A DNA stretch of 35,456 bases from positions 1-35,456 of the forward strand of contig WALU01000013.1 of NCBI GenBank assembly GCA_015522685.1, given 5' to 3'. This DNA is from Thermoproteota archaeon (GTDB lineage Archaea; Korarchaeota; Korarchaeia; Korarchaeales; Korarchaeaceae). The notes beneath the pieces were generated by a model. It worked only from the letters and a program-made list of their open reading frames with translations. It did no database searches and was not told the origin of the DNA. Both the position numbers and the translations under genes were made by a program. This document shows positions 7,936 through 16,814 of the stretch, in pieces (positions within the stretch are counted from its first letter, which is position 1; each line of letters begins with the position of its first letter).

Positions 7936-8388
7936 CTACTTTATTGTAATGTTACCAAAAAGATTGTAAAACCAATTTTCAGTTTCATCTATAGATGTAT
8001 ATATTCTTATATTTGATGATGTAAAATTCTCTAAATATTTTATAAGAGAAATAAGCATTATGATTTTTCTTTGAATTTTAAATGCCTCTTCCTTTGAAGA
8101 TGAGCTAATTCTCACTAGATAAGCGCCGTATAGTTCATCAATTATGCCAGAATTGTATCTTCCTATAAGAGTAGCAAACATAAGGAGGGATTTTATCTCA
8201 TTGCCCATTACGGAATTTATAAGGATGGATCCCTTGCTTTTTTCTTCATTAAAAACATCTTTTAGTATATTAATAGTAGATTGCTCGAATACTAGAATCA
8301 TAATCTTTTTATCCTCCTTAAGCCATCTTTCAATATCCTTCTTTATTAGTTCTATCTTAATAGAAGAAGGAGCAACCAATAGCTTCAT
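7936..8388 (-). CDS. Unrecognised ~150-residue protein between XPD and carS
   Basis: I cannot assign a family. The sequence starts MKLLVAPSSIKIELIKKDIERW and looks like an alternating alpha/beta domain (KIMILVFEQSTINILKDVF, GSILINSV), rich in Ile and Lys. No Walker motif or cysteine cluster is visible. A GTG at 8397 immediately follows the XPD stop and would add three residues. ATG 8388 is preferred because GGTG lies about 8 nt upstream. Tight packing between XPD and carS suggests translational coupling. It may work with the helicase, but that is inference only. Confidence 0.7.
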   Translation of the reverse strand: MKLLVAPSSIKIELIKKDIERWLKEDKKIMILVFEQSTINILKDVFNEEKSKGSILINSVMGNEIKSLLMFATLIGRYNSGIIDELYGAYLVRISSSSKEEAFKIQRKIIMLISLIKYLENFTSSNIRIYTSIDETENWFYNLFGNITIK

Positions 8389-8397
8389 GTGGAGCAC

Positions 8398-10104
8398 CTA
8401 TGTCTTTAGTAGGTGATATCTACTACTAAAGAATTCATCGGCTAAATTTGGTAAATCCCTTAATGAGACAATTCTGATCCTCTGGCTTATCCACTTGGGC
8501 GCAGTTCTTAGGCAAATTTTAAGCCTTCTATCTGCTAGTACAATAAATCCAACATCTGTAGGGGATCTAACAGGTCTGGCTGCCGCCTGAATGGCAGTTC
8601 TGCAACCATGCAGGACATCTGGATTTTTTAACCTTGAATATCTCTTCCATAAGAGACGAAACAGCTCACTTTCAATTCCTGGCTTCAGTAGTTGTAAACC
8701 TATTACAATTGATGTGGTCATTTGAAGTCTTGGAAAGTCCTCTCCTTCACTGTTCCTTCCTCCTTGGACCCCTAACAGTATAGCACCCTCTTTACACTTC
8801 TTTTTATATCTACTAACCATTAGGAGATTTTCCTTCATTGACATGCCCCTCTTTTCTATGAAGAGATCTTTCTCAATGAGGTACTCAAAACCGACATCTA
8901 ATAAGCCGTATAATATACCATAAGAAGCTGCGAAGATACCTATATTTCCTATGACCTTTTTTGAAAGATCAGCTATCACTGTTGCTAGTCTATAATACTC
9001 AGATCTGTTTCTCTTCTCGAATCTTGTGGTGAAATCTTTCAACAATAATACGGTAACATCGCCCCATTCAGGAATGGGAACCTTAAAGTATCTTACATCT
9101 CTTAAAAATTCATATTTGCTCTCCTCCCCACCCCACGTCCCAGATATTAATACTGATGAATTATACTCACTCAAAAAGCCTTCTAGTATGTCCTTTAAGT
9201 AGTATATAATCAGTATGCTTTCTCTCGTAAGAATTATCTTCCAAGAGAGGGCTATCTCTTTTGATAATTCACTTAATAATACTTTAATGATCCAAGAAGT
9301 ATTTTCATTAGTATTACAGTCCCTTATAATGCTTCTTAGATATTCTCGAGGAATCTCGACAGATGAGAGTCCGGATCTAAGGAATAATGAGATTAGCTCG
9401 TTAGCCTTATCACAAGCTGCCTCTCTAAATAGATCTCTTACCTTCACTAAACTTATCTTTCTTAACGAGTTATGGATCCAGTACTTCTTAAGATTATGAG
9501 CCTCATCCACAATTAACGATAAGTTCCTTCCATGAAGAACTGATCTAAGGTTCTCCCTAAGTTCAGGATCTAAGAGATATGCATACGAAAGTATAACAGC
9601 ATGATACTTGCCTTCTCTCAGTAATTTAAGGGTATAATAGTAAGGACATAATCTATCTTTTTGCTTAAGAGGATCTTCGCATTTATTAGAAATAATTGAT
9701 GCGTTTAATGTATTTTTATAGAAGGGGCAGAGACCCTTCTCCTTCAACTCATTACATTTAGCATTGAATGCAAAATGATCATCTATCGATCTGGCTTTCC
9801 AGTTTAGGCATACTTCCTTTTTTCCTCTGAATGCAATCAGCTTTAGTTCCTTAAAATTCCTACATTCTTCCATTACTCGATCTATTTGCCTATGAGTCCT
9901 AGCTAAATAGAGGAATCTCATGTCTTTCTCTCTCGCTAGGTATAAAATTGCAGTTAATATAGCTGAAGTCTTTCCCATTCCATTTGATGCTTCTATTAGG
10001 GTAATACCTCCTCTTTTAAGAGATCTGCATATTTCCCTTGAGAGCTTCTCCTGACCCTCTCTGAAGTTCTGGTATGGAAAGTACTTGCGAATGTCTACGC
10101 ACAT
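8398..10104 (-). CDS. XPD/Rad3-family Fe-S DNA helicase
   Basis: A 568-residue SF2 helicase. Walker A is EASNGMGKT (about residues 38-46) and the DEAH box is IVDEAH (198-203). Between them four cysteines (C99, C117, C126, C153; an additional C142) fit the 4Fe-4S cluster that defines XPD. The C-terminal motif VI region reads GCRTAIQAAARPVRSPTDVGFIVLAD, with Gln and Arg fingers. XPD unwinds DNA 5' to 3' in repair. A TATA-like element at 10128-10138 suggests a nearly leaderless transcript. The following small gene begins at the stop codon. Confidence 0.92.
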   Translation of the reverse strand: MCVDIRKYFPYQNFREGQEKLSREICRSLKRGGITLIEASNGMGKTSAILTAILYLAREKDMRFLYLARTHRQIDRVMEECRNFKELKLIAFRGKKEVCLNWKARSIDDHFAFNAKCNELKEKGLCPFYKNTLNASIISNKCEDPLKQKDRLCPYYYTLKLLREGKYHAVILSYAYLLDPELRENLRSVLHGRNLSLIVDEAHNLKKYWIHNSLRKISLVKVRDLFREAACDKANELISLFLRSGLSSVEIPREYLRSIIRDCNTNENTSWIIKVLLSELSKEIALSWKIILTRESILIIYYLKDILEGFLSEYNSSVLISGTWGGEESKYEFLRDVRYFKVPIPEWGDVTVLLLKDFTTRFEKRNRSEYYRLATVIADLSKKVIGNIGIFAASYGILYGLLDVGFEYLIEKDLFIEKRGMSMKENLLMVSRYKKKCKEGAILLGVQGGRNSEGEDFPRLQMTTSIVIGLQLLKPGIESELFRLLWKRYSRLKNPDVLHGCRTAIQAAARPVRSPTDVGFIVLADRRLKICLRTAPKWISQRIRIVSLRDLPNLADEFFSSRYHLLKT

Positions 10105-10127
10105 AGAAGACTAGTGATATCTGCTAA

Positions 10128-10138
10128 CTTTTATATAA
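10128..10138 (-). promoter_or_regulatory. Candidate TATA box of the XPD operon
   Basis: Minus-strand reading TTATATAAAAG, about 25 nt upstream of the ATG at 10104. This predicts a leaderless or almost leaderless mRNA. Confidence 0.5.
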
Positions 10139-10243
10139 TATAGAAAGAGAACAAAGATATGCAATAGTTTTGAACAATTATTGACAGATTATTCGGCTGA
10201 TATCTATTAAAAAGATAGACAGTAGAGAAAAATAGAATTATTT

Positions 10244-11473
10244 TTAGAACAGTATATGAGGCCTGCCAAGCACTTCCTCCACAATCTCTGTAAGATCGGA
10301 GTTTCCATCATTAGCTATAGATATCCACCTCTCCTCTACTCTTCTAGATCCCTCTGGCCCTAGAACATCTGGCGATTTTATGCCAGTGAGTAGTAATATA
10401 ACCCTGACGCCATCTCCAAGCTCCTCATCCATGTCAGCTCCAATCTTAATTATGGCGTCGCTAGACATTCTAGAGGCAACTATTTCAGTTATCTTGTGGA
10501 CCTCCGTAAGCTTAAGGCTCTTTCCACCATAAACTACAACTAATGCTCCTCTAGCACCATCAGGCGATATTTCTATGAGCTGATTCTTCAACGCCATTCT
10601 GACTGCTTCATCAGATCTTCTCTTAGGATCGCTGGATTCTCCTATTCCTACAGCAGCTACACCTCCCGCCGACATTAGCATCCTTATATCATTTAAATCA
10701 ACGTTAACCATAGTCCTCTTTCTGATTATCTCAGCTATTCCCTTAACCATTATTGCTAGAGTATAGTCAGCCATTGCAAACGCTTTATCTATGGGAAAAT
10801 CTCCAGCTAACTGCAATAACTTGTCATTAGAGATTAATACAACAGTGTCAGCCCACTTTCTAAGCTGTCTTATGCCTTCTTGGGCAATCTTATACTTATG
10901 TCTCCCTTCGGTCTTAAAGGGAAGAGTTACAAATCCTATAACTTTAGCGCCCTTATCTTTTGATATTTTCGCTACTATGGGAGCCGCTCCTGTACCTGTT
11001 CCTCCCCCCATACCAGCTGCGATAAAAACTAAATCAGGTCTATTACCTAATGCATCAGATATTTTATGAGCATCTTGCTCTGCGCATGCTCTTGCTACCT
11101 CTGGTCTCCCACCAGCTCCCAAACCATTAGTAATGTTCTCTCCAATGAGTATCTTATTTGGAACATTTATTCCATCTAGATGTACTTTATCCGTATTTAT
11201 CGCGACCAGTTTAACGCCTTCCGCACCTAAATTGTTGAGGTTATGCACGGTATTTGATCCGCAGCCACCAACTCCTATTATCGCTATATTCCCCGTGGAG
11301 TAATTCTCGCGAATGTTGGGATCAGTAACAATGCCAGCGTTCGATTCATCGCTACCTATCAGAGGGAATTGGAGCTCATTGCTATCTCCTATAGAGGAGT
11401 TGAATATCTTCTTATATAGACCAATCATTTCTCTAGCTTGATCAGAACCAGCACTAGTAACTTCTCTGGACAT
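10244..11473 (-). CDS. ftsZ2: Cell division GTPase FtsZ, FtsZ2-type
   Basis: A 409-residue tubulin homologue with the GTP signature GGGTGTG at 156-162, T1 loop GVGGCGSNT and T7 loop NVDLND (257-262) with both catalytic acidic residues. AGMGGGTGTGAAPIVA, NGLGAGGRPE and ITEIVASRMSSDAIIKIGA lean to archaeal FtsZ2, whereas the paralogue at 27568 leans to FtsZ1. A ~60-residue N-terminal extension precedes the GTPase core, and the C-terminal tail after the core is short. In haloarchaea FtsZ2 drives constriction. The start ATG shares one base with the stop of the RHH gene upstream, with GGAGGTG 10 nt before it. Confidence 0.93.
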   Translation of the reverse strand: MSREVTSAGSDQAREMIGLYKKIFNSSIGDSNELQFPLIGSDESNAGIVTDPNIRENYSTGNIAIIGVGGCGSNTVHNLNNLGAEGVKLVAINTDKVHLDGINVPNKILIGENITNGLGAGGRPEVARACAEQDAHKISDALGNRPDLVFIAAGMGGGTGTGAAPIVAKISKDKGAKVIGFVTLPFKTEGRHKYKIAQEGIRQLRKWADTVVLISNDKLLQLAGDFPIDKAFAMADYTLAIMVKGIAEIIRKRTMVNVDLNDIRMLMSAGGVAAVGIGESSDPKRRSDEAVRMALKNQLIEISPDGARGALVVVYGGKSLKLTEVHKITEIVASRMSSDAIIKIGADMDEELGDGVRVILLLTGIKSPDVLGPEGSRRVEERWISIANDGNSDLTEIVEEVLGRPHILF

Positions 11474-11634
11474 CAGTAAGCCACACCTCCTGCTCCTCTC
11501 TTCCTATATTCTCTTATTAGGAGCCTTATAGCTTCTCTAATCGCTTCACTCTTGCTTGTAAAACCACCTTCCTGTACGAGTCTCTCTAGCTCTCTCATCA
11601 GGGAGTGAGGGATATGGAAAGATACTACTACCAT
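11473..11634 (-). CDS. Ribbon-helix-helix (CopG/CdrS-like) small DNA-binding protein
   Basis: A 53-residue ORF. The N-terminal strand VVVSFHIPHSL is followed by two helices (MRELERLVQEG and SKSEAIREAIRLLIREY) in the CopG/Arc/MetJ pattern, with the usual G-F-x-S-x-SEAIR turn. Its TGA overlaps the ATG of ftsZ2 by one base, so the two are cotranscribed and translationally coupled. GGTGGT lies just before its ATG. Haloarchaeal CdrS, an RHH protein, is encoded in an operon with ftsZ2 and regulates it. The position and fold here match that arrangement. Orthology is inference. Confidence 0.85.
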   Translation of the reverse strand: MVVVSFHIPHSLMRELERLVQEGGFTSKSEAIREAIRLLIREYRKRGAGGVAY

Positions 11635-11965
11635 AAGACCACCAAATATTACTTATAGCTAGGATATCTATAAGGTGCATTTAACAATTCTAGGTAGATG
11701 ATATGATTATGATATTAATATTTTTGGCATATTTCTTTATAAATCAATGTAACCTTTAAGAGTTACTTATGAAGATAAAAGATAAGTAAAGCTGTCTATT
11801 CTATAGATAAGTGACAATGGGCCCTATCTGATTAGTTATCTTTCTGATAAGCCATCTCCTGCATTTATCCTAATATGATATGATATCGTTTATGATAAGA
11901 AGGGCATGATTTCCACTCCGATGTTAGGATATACTGATACAATATGATTAAGATAATACATTACC
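11635..11965. other. Intergenic region between the RHH-ftsZ2 operon and gcvPA
   Basis: About 330 nt without a gene. On the minus side, TATA-like stretches near 11660-11680 could drive the RHH gene. On the plus side CTTTATAAA at 11735-11743 would start a transcript near 11768, leaving a ~200-nt leader before gcvPA. That leader contains GATAAG four times (11781, 11806, 11846, 11894) and a small TTATC/GATAA hairpin. I see no recognisable glycine riboswitch. Confidence 0.5.
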
Positions 11966-13357
11966 ATGCCTATTATGATAGTTATGAGTTCCTTAGGTCT
12001 TATACCCAATGCCTCTAATCTTTATTTAGGTAAAATGCTGAACTATCTAGGTATATTAGATTTAGAAGATCTTTACTCTGATGTACCCAAGGATCTTATC
12101 CTTAAGAAGCCTCCAAGTATAGGTGTTCCTATATGCCAATCGGGGCTTGAATCTTTGTACGAAGATTTGTTATCTACTTACAATGTAAAGTTGATTTTCA
12201 CGGGAGGAGGAATAGCTGATCACTACATCCCTTCCATTGTCGATGAGCTTGTATCTAAACAGGAGTTTTACACTTCATATACACCTTATCAGCCCGAAAT
12301 ATCGCAAGGAATCCTACAGGCTCTCTTCGAGTATCAGTCTCTCATGGCAGAGTTGCTTGGTATGGATGTAGCTAACTCATCTCTATATGACTATGGATCG
12401 GCGCTTGGTGAGGCTGGGAGATTCGCTATCAGAGTTACCAAAAGAAAAAAATTCTTAATAGCTTCTAACACTCATCCGGAGAGAAAGAATATTCTAAGAA
12501 CGTATGTAGAACCATTAGATGTCAAGATATCAGAGGTTGAATATGAGAAGGAGAGTGGTATGATCTCCTTAGATAAGCTCTCATCGAGTATAAATGATTC
12601 TGTTGGCATGGTTTACCTAGAAGTTCCAAACTTCTTCGGTGTAGTAGAAGAAGCAGTGGAGGAGGTCTCAGAGATAAGTCATAGTAAAGGAGCATTACTT
12701 GTGGTAGGTGTAGATCCTTTCCTTATGGGGGTAATGAAACCCCCCGGAGAACTGGGAGCCGATGTAGCCATAGGTGAAGGCCAACTTTTAGGAGGATATA
12801 TGAACTTTGGAGGTCCTTCTCTAGGAATCTTCGCCATAAAGAAGAGATTCAGGCAAATAAGGCAGATTCCAGGCAGGATTATCGGCTTAACTAAAACCCT
12901 TGATGGTAAATATAGAGGATATACTATGGCTTTACAAACTAGAGAACAACATATTCGCCGAGAAGAGGCAACTTCTAATATAACAACAAACACATCTCTT
13001 ATGGCCATAAGAGCAGCGATCTATCTCTCCCTATTAGGACCAAATGGCATAAGAAAAGTTGCTGAGAAGATCCTTTATAATACAGCATATCTGAAGAGAA
13101 AGATAAAGTCTTTACCTTGTTTTGATGTACTTTTTACATCGTCTCCTATGTTTAAAGAGATACCTGTAATCTCAAATAGGCCATGGACAATCATTAACGG
13201 GCATTTATTGGATAGGAAAATTTTAGGAGGATTTCATGTAGCTAGCATATTCCCAGAGGTAGACATCAATGGACTAGCCTTGTTTTCTACGACAGAAAAG
13301 CATAGCAAGGAGGATCTTGATCTTCTCTTGAATGCACTTAGGGAGATGTGTTTATGA
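11966..13357 (+). CDS. gcvPA: Glycine dehydrogenase (decarboxylating) subunit 1
   Basis: This 463-residue subunit aligns from GLIPNASNLYLGKMLNYLGILDLEDLYSDVP onward with archaeal/bacterial GcvPA. Family hallmarks include FTGGGIADHYIPSIVDEL, the YTPYQPEISQGILQALFEYQS segment and TNTSLMAIRAAIYLSLLGPNG near the C-terminus. With GcvPB it forms the two-subunit P protein that decarboxylates glycine using PLP. No ribosome-binding sequence is seen before ATG 11966. ATGs at 11975 and 11984 are alternatives, and the family alignment fits any of them. The gene ends in an ATGA overlap with gcvPB. Confidence 0.94.
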   Translation: MPIMIVMSSLGLIPNASNLYLGKMLNYLGILDLEDLYSDVPKDLILKKPPSIGVPICQSGLESLYEDLLSTYNVKLIFTGGGIADHYIPSIVDELVSKQEFYTSYTPYQPEISQGILQALFEYQSLMAELLGMDVANSSLYDYGSALGEAGRFAIRVTKRKKFLIASNTHPERKNILRTYVEPLDVKISEVEYEKESGMISLDKLSSSINDSVGMVYLEVPNFFGVVEEAVEEVSEISHSKGALLVVGVDPFLMGVMKPPGELGADVAIGEGQLLGGYMNFGGPSLGIFAIKKRFRQIRQIPGRIIGLTKTLDGKYRGYTMALQTREQHIRREEATSNITTNTSLMAIRAAIYLSLLGPNGIRKVAEKILYNTAYLKRKIKSLPCFDVLFTSSPMFKEIPVISNRPWTIINGHLLDRKILGGFHVASIFPEVDINGLALFSTTEKHSKEDLDLLLNALREMCL

Positions 13358-14886
13358 GATACAGACAGGCTAGATGGGAAGCAGGTGAGGGCATCCTTGA
13401 ACCCACTATCTTTGAGCTTGGTAAGATAGGCGAAGGTGGCGTTGTAGTTGCTAAGCCCGACAACAGAATCATTGAAGAGACAGGGAAATTGGAGGATATA
13501 TTACCTAAGAAGCTGGTTAGAGAAAATATAAGCATTCCTGGCTTAACAGAACCGGAGGTAGCAAGACATTTCAATCATCTCACTCAGATGAACTTTGGAG
13601 TCGATAGCGGACCGTACTGGCTTGGATCTTGTACGATGAAGTATACTCCTAAGCTAGTGATGAGATTAGCGTCATATCATGAGCTAAGAGAACTTCATCC
13701 CTATTCTCCAGAGGAGCTGACCCAGGGAATATTAAGAGTACTCTATGAACTTCAGAATATGCTATCTATTATAACCGGGCTTACTCATTTCACACTACAG
13801 CCAGCTGCTGGTGCCCATGGGGAGCTAGTTGGAGCACTTATAATGAGGAAGAGATTCCTTGATTTGAGCGAGAGAAGGGATGAGATGTTAATTCCGGATT
13901 CCGCCCACGGATCCAATTTCGCAAGTGCCACCATGGCAGGTTTTAAGATTGTGAGGATACCCCCATCTGATGAAGGTACTATTGATCTAAGCGCTCTTAG
14001 GGCAGCAATCAATGAGAAAACTGCTGGTATGATGGTAACTAATCCTAATACATTGGGAATATTCGAGAACAATATCCTTGAGGCTGCAGATATGTTGCAT
14101 AATAATGGAAGCTACCTCTACTATGATGGAGCTAACTTAAATGCTATAATGGGTTGGCTAAGGCTATCAGATATGGGGGTAGATCTCGCTCATTTTAACA
14201 TGCATAAAACGTTTAGCGCCCCTCATGGCGGAGGAGGACCTGGAGCTGGCGCCGTTGGCGTTACTAATGAGTTAAAAGATTATCTTCCAGTTCCTATTAT
14301 AGTAAAGGAAGAGAATAGATACAAGCTGAGCTATGAAGTACCTAAGAGCATAGGTAAGGTTAGAATGTTTTACGGAAATGTAGGTGTTTTAGTTAAGGCT
14401 TGGAGCTATCTAAAGTTGTTGGGAAGTGAGGGTGTGAGAACTTCTTCCGGCATAGCTGTACTTAATGCAAACTATGCAAGGAAGAGGCTTATGGATATTG
14501 GATTTGAAGTTCCTTATGGGAAAAATAGACCATGTAAACATGAGTTTGTTCTCTCTTTATCTAATTTCAGGAGAGAATATGGTATTAAGGCCTTAGATTT
14601 TGCCAAGGCTCTAATAGATAGAGGCTATCATCCACCCACCATATATTTCCCTCCCATAGTTCATGAGGCATTTATGATGGAACCAACAGAGTCAGATAGC
14701 TTAAGGGAGATAGATGGTTACATAGATGCTATGAGAGAAATAAAAGAGTCAGCGAAAGAAAAGCCGGATGAGGTCTTGAACGCGCCTAGAAATGCTGCGA
14801 TAACTAGGATAAATGATGCTCTAGCTAACAAGAAGCTATGGCTAACATGGAAAATATACAAGGAGAGTAAGGAAAGAGAAAATTAA
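13354..14886 (+). CDS. gcvPB: Glycine dehydrogenase (decarboxylating) subunit 2
   Basis: This is the PLP-binding subunit. The Schiff-base lysine is K285 in FNMHKTFSAPHGGGGPGAG. Other hallmarks are GSCTMKYTPK, HPYSPEELTQGILRVLYELQ, LQPAAGAHGELVG and CKHEFVLSL. The ATG at 13354 overlaps the gcvPA stop as ATGA and has GGGAG 8 nt upstream. The GTG at 13348 is less likely. It works with GcvH (6048-6479), GcvT (not in the window) and lipoamide dehydrogenase. The last 45 nt overlap the convergent GT4 gene. Confidence 0.95.
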   Translation: MRYRQARWEAGEGILEPTIFELGKIGEGGVVVAKPDNRIIEETGKLEDILPKKLVRENISIPGLTEPEVARHFNHLTQMNFGVDSGPYWLGSCTMKYTPKLVMRLASYHELRELHPYSPEELTQGILRVLYELQNMLSIITGLTHFTLQPAAGAHGELVGALIMRKRFLDLSERRDEMLIPDSAHGSNFASATMAGFKIVRIPPSDEGTIDLSALRAAINEKTAGMMVTNPNTLGIFENNILEAADMLHNNGSYLYYDGANLNAIMGWLRLSDMGVDLAHFNMHKTFSAPHGGGGPGAGAVGVTNELKDYLPVPIIVKEENRYKLSYEVPKSIGKVRMFYGNVGVLVKAWSYLKLLGSEGVRTSSGIAVLNANYARKRLMDIGFEVPYGKNRPCKHEFVLSLSNFRREYGIKALDFAKALIDRGYHPPTIYFPPIVHEAFMMEPTESDSLREIDGYIDAMREIKESAKEKPDEVLNAPRNAAITRINDALANKKLWLTWKIYKESKEREN

Positions 14887-15786
14887 CTCCATGGCTAAAA
14901 TGCTTTTCACCAACTTTTCCTCATTTTTAATTCCCATGTTGATTAGCAGCCATGCCAGTGATTTGTTAGGGGGAGGCACTAGAGTACCATCCTCCTTCAC
15001 CTTAGTAGGCATCTTTCTTTTGGTCCCTCCCCAACTAATAACTTTTAGAAAGAAGTCTAATCCGTGAGGGAGTGTTAATATAATCAGAGGCCAATAAAGT
15101 CCTTTGATGGCTGAAAGGGATGATATATAGCCTCCTAGCAAGAAGGTCATGATATTACCAGGGAAAGATCTAGCAGGAATCCAGTTGAATATTAAGAAGG
15201 AAGCAAGAATTCCAGCTAAGGTGAGCATTAAAAATAAGTTAGTTATATCCTTTTTTGCCATAAAAAGTATAGAGAGAGTTAATGAGATTATAAGAGAAGT
15301 CCCAGCTTCCAATCCATTAAAGCCGGCTAATGTATTAAAAGCGTTAGTGATGTAGATTCCAAAGAGTATTATAGCCATTATATTAAGAAGGAGAGATACA
15401 TTGGCAAATGGGGGGAAGGGAGATAGCCATTTATAGAGGAGAATGAATGGTAGTCCTGAGATTATGATCTTTTCTAAGTTTTTCATACCAACTAAATCAT
15501 CTACTAGACCCATTATAGCATAAAATATTGCTGCTAGTTGAAGAACTACTGTATTTATGCCAAAAATAAGGGATATTATGGATGGAGTGATCGCTATTAT
15601 TAGTGAAGCCGGTAGCCCTCCTATTCTAGCAGCCTTAACTTCATATGGCTTATGCAAATCCTTTGATAATAGCCCTCTTTTTTTCGAGGTCGCTATCCAC
15701 TCATCTGTAAGTCTATAAGTGATAAATGGCAGGAGGAGAAGAATAATTACTCCAAGGATGAATCTAATTAATAGCATAGCCAGCAT
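14842..15786 (-). CDS. GT4-family UDP-sugar:polyprenyl-phosphate sugar-phosphate transferase (ALG7/AglH-like)
   Basis: A ~314-residue integral membrane protein with about ten hydrophobic segments. It has the DDL metal motif in IMGLVDDLVG (residues 96-97 from this start) and NAFNTLAGFNGLEAG (148-160), very like eukaryotic ALG7/DPAGT1. It probably starts N-glycan synthesis by moving GlcNAc-1-phosphate to dolichyl phosphate. Where relatives often have a GD pair before a T/S, this protein reads SFPGNIMTF (Asn in place of Asp). An upstream start at 15867 would overlap the divergent neighbour. ATG 15786 has GAGCTGAT, one mismatch from the usual Shine-Dalgarno here, 7 nt before it. Confidence 0.85.
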   Translation of the reverse strand: MLAMLLIRFILGVIILLLLPFITYRLTDEWIATSKKRGLLSKDLHKPYEVKAARIGGLPASLIIAITPSIISLIFGINTVVLQLAAIFYAIMGLVDDLVGMKNLEKIIISGLPFILLYKWLSPFPPFANVSLLLNIMAIILFGIYITNAFNTLAGFNGLEAGTSLIISLTLSILFMAKKDITNLFLMLTLAGILASFLIFNWIPARSFPGNIMTFLLGGYISSLSAIKGLYWPLIILTLPHGLDFFLKVISWGGTKRKMPTKVKEDGTLVPPPNKSLAWLLINMGIKNEEKLVKSILAMELIFSFLTLLVYFPC

Positions 15787-15824
15787 TGTTTTTATCAGCT
15801 CTTTCAAATAGAGGATGGTAAAAA

Positions 15825-16808
15825 ATGCTACTACTATTGACATTAGTTGTAGTGACGCTGCCTGCAATTTTATCGGAGATATTTCAGCGTATCTTAATTC
15901 CTAGGTTGATTGCTAAGGGTTTTGTCTCTAAGGATGTACATAAAATAGGAGAACCCTTAATTCCCGAGCCGGTAGGTCCTGCAATTTCCTTTTCCTTCAT
16001 AGTTACCCTAATGTTATTACTCCCCCTCACTAGCAAGTGGGCACTGCTAGCTGGTATTGCTGCATCATCAGGATTAGCTTCTTTAATTGGGTTATTAGAT
16101 GATATAGCCCCGCTTGGAGCTAAAATTAAGCCAGTTCTACTAATTTTACCTGCTTTTCTACTGGTAGCTACTGGGGAAATAATACCTAGGCCATATCTTC
16201 CTCTACTAGGAAGAGCCAGGCTGTATTATGCGTATTGGCTTATACTCCTAGCTATGTTCACAGTTTTCTCCAATGCTGTTAACATGATGGATGCTTTGAA
16301 TAGCATGCTTCCCTCTTCAGTATATGCAGCTACCATGCCTCTAATTCCAGTTCTTCTAGTGTTAAATAACCTGGATAGTCTATTGGCCTTGTTAGCCTTG
16401 CTGTCTTCCATGCTCCCATATTACTTGAGGAATAGGTACCCTGCTAAGGTTTTTGGCGGAGATTCTAACTCTCTATTCATAGGAGCGGCTATTGCATCCA
16501 TTGCTGCTGCCTCTAACACAGAAGCCTTCTTTAGCATAGCTCTGCTTCCATTCATGGTTTCTGGTTTCTCAGTAATAGCTTCTGTGGGAGGGCTTATGGA
16601 GAGGCATGAGATAAGTAGGAGGCCGGTCATGCTAGAAAAAGGCAAAATAAAGGCTAATCCTGATCCAAAAGCGCCTATGTCCCTAATTGCGATTCTCACC
16701 AGTGATAAACCCAAGATGGAGCCAGAAATTGTGAGAAATATCTCATTAATTTCATTGATGTCAGGGCTGCTAGCTTGCTTAACCTTCTTTCTCCTAACGC
16801 CTAGGTGA
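15825..16808 (+). CDS. Second GT4-family sugar-phosphate transferase-like membrane protein
   Basis: A 327-residue polytopic protein with the GT4 pattern: SKDVHK, IPEPVGPAISF, GLLDDI (D92-D93) and the late loop KVFGGDSNSLFIGA (GD retained at 212-213). The central motif is degenerate (NAVNMMDALNSM instead of Nx(2)NxxDGxxGLE). It is transcribed away from the ALG7-like gene with only 38 nt between the starts. GAGG lies about 10 nt before the ATG. A MraY/WecA/ALG7-type reaction on a lipid phosphate is expected, but the substrate is unknown. It may be a partner or a specialised paralogue of the neighbour. Confidence 0.8.
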   Translation: MLLLLTLVVVTLPAILSEIFQRILIPRLIAKGFVSKDVHKIGEPLIPEPVGPAISFSFIVTLMLLLPLTSKWALLAGIAASSGLASLIGLLDDIAPLGAKIKPVLLILPAFLLVATGEIIPRPYLPLLGRARLYYAYWLILLAMFTVFSNAVNMMDALNSMLPSSVYAATMPLIPVLLVLNNLDSLLALLALLSSMLPYYLRNRYPAKVFGGDSNSLFIGAAIASIAAASNTEAFFSIALLPFMVSGFSVIASVGGLMERHEISRRPVMLEKGKIKANPDPKAPMSLIAILTSDKPKMEPEIVRNISLISLMSGLLACLTFFLLTPR

Positions 16809-16814
16809 TAATGT

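Noticed and set aside
11768..11965. Glycine riboswitch upstream of gcvPA
   Set aside because: None of the conserved purine-rich core of the known glycine aptamer is seen; only AT-rich repeats and small hairpins.
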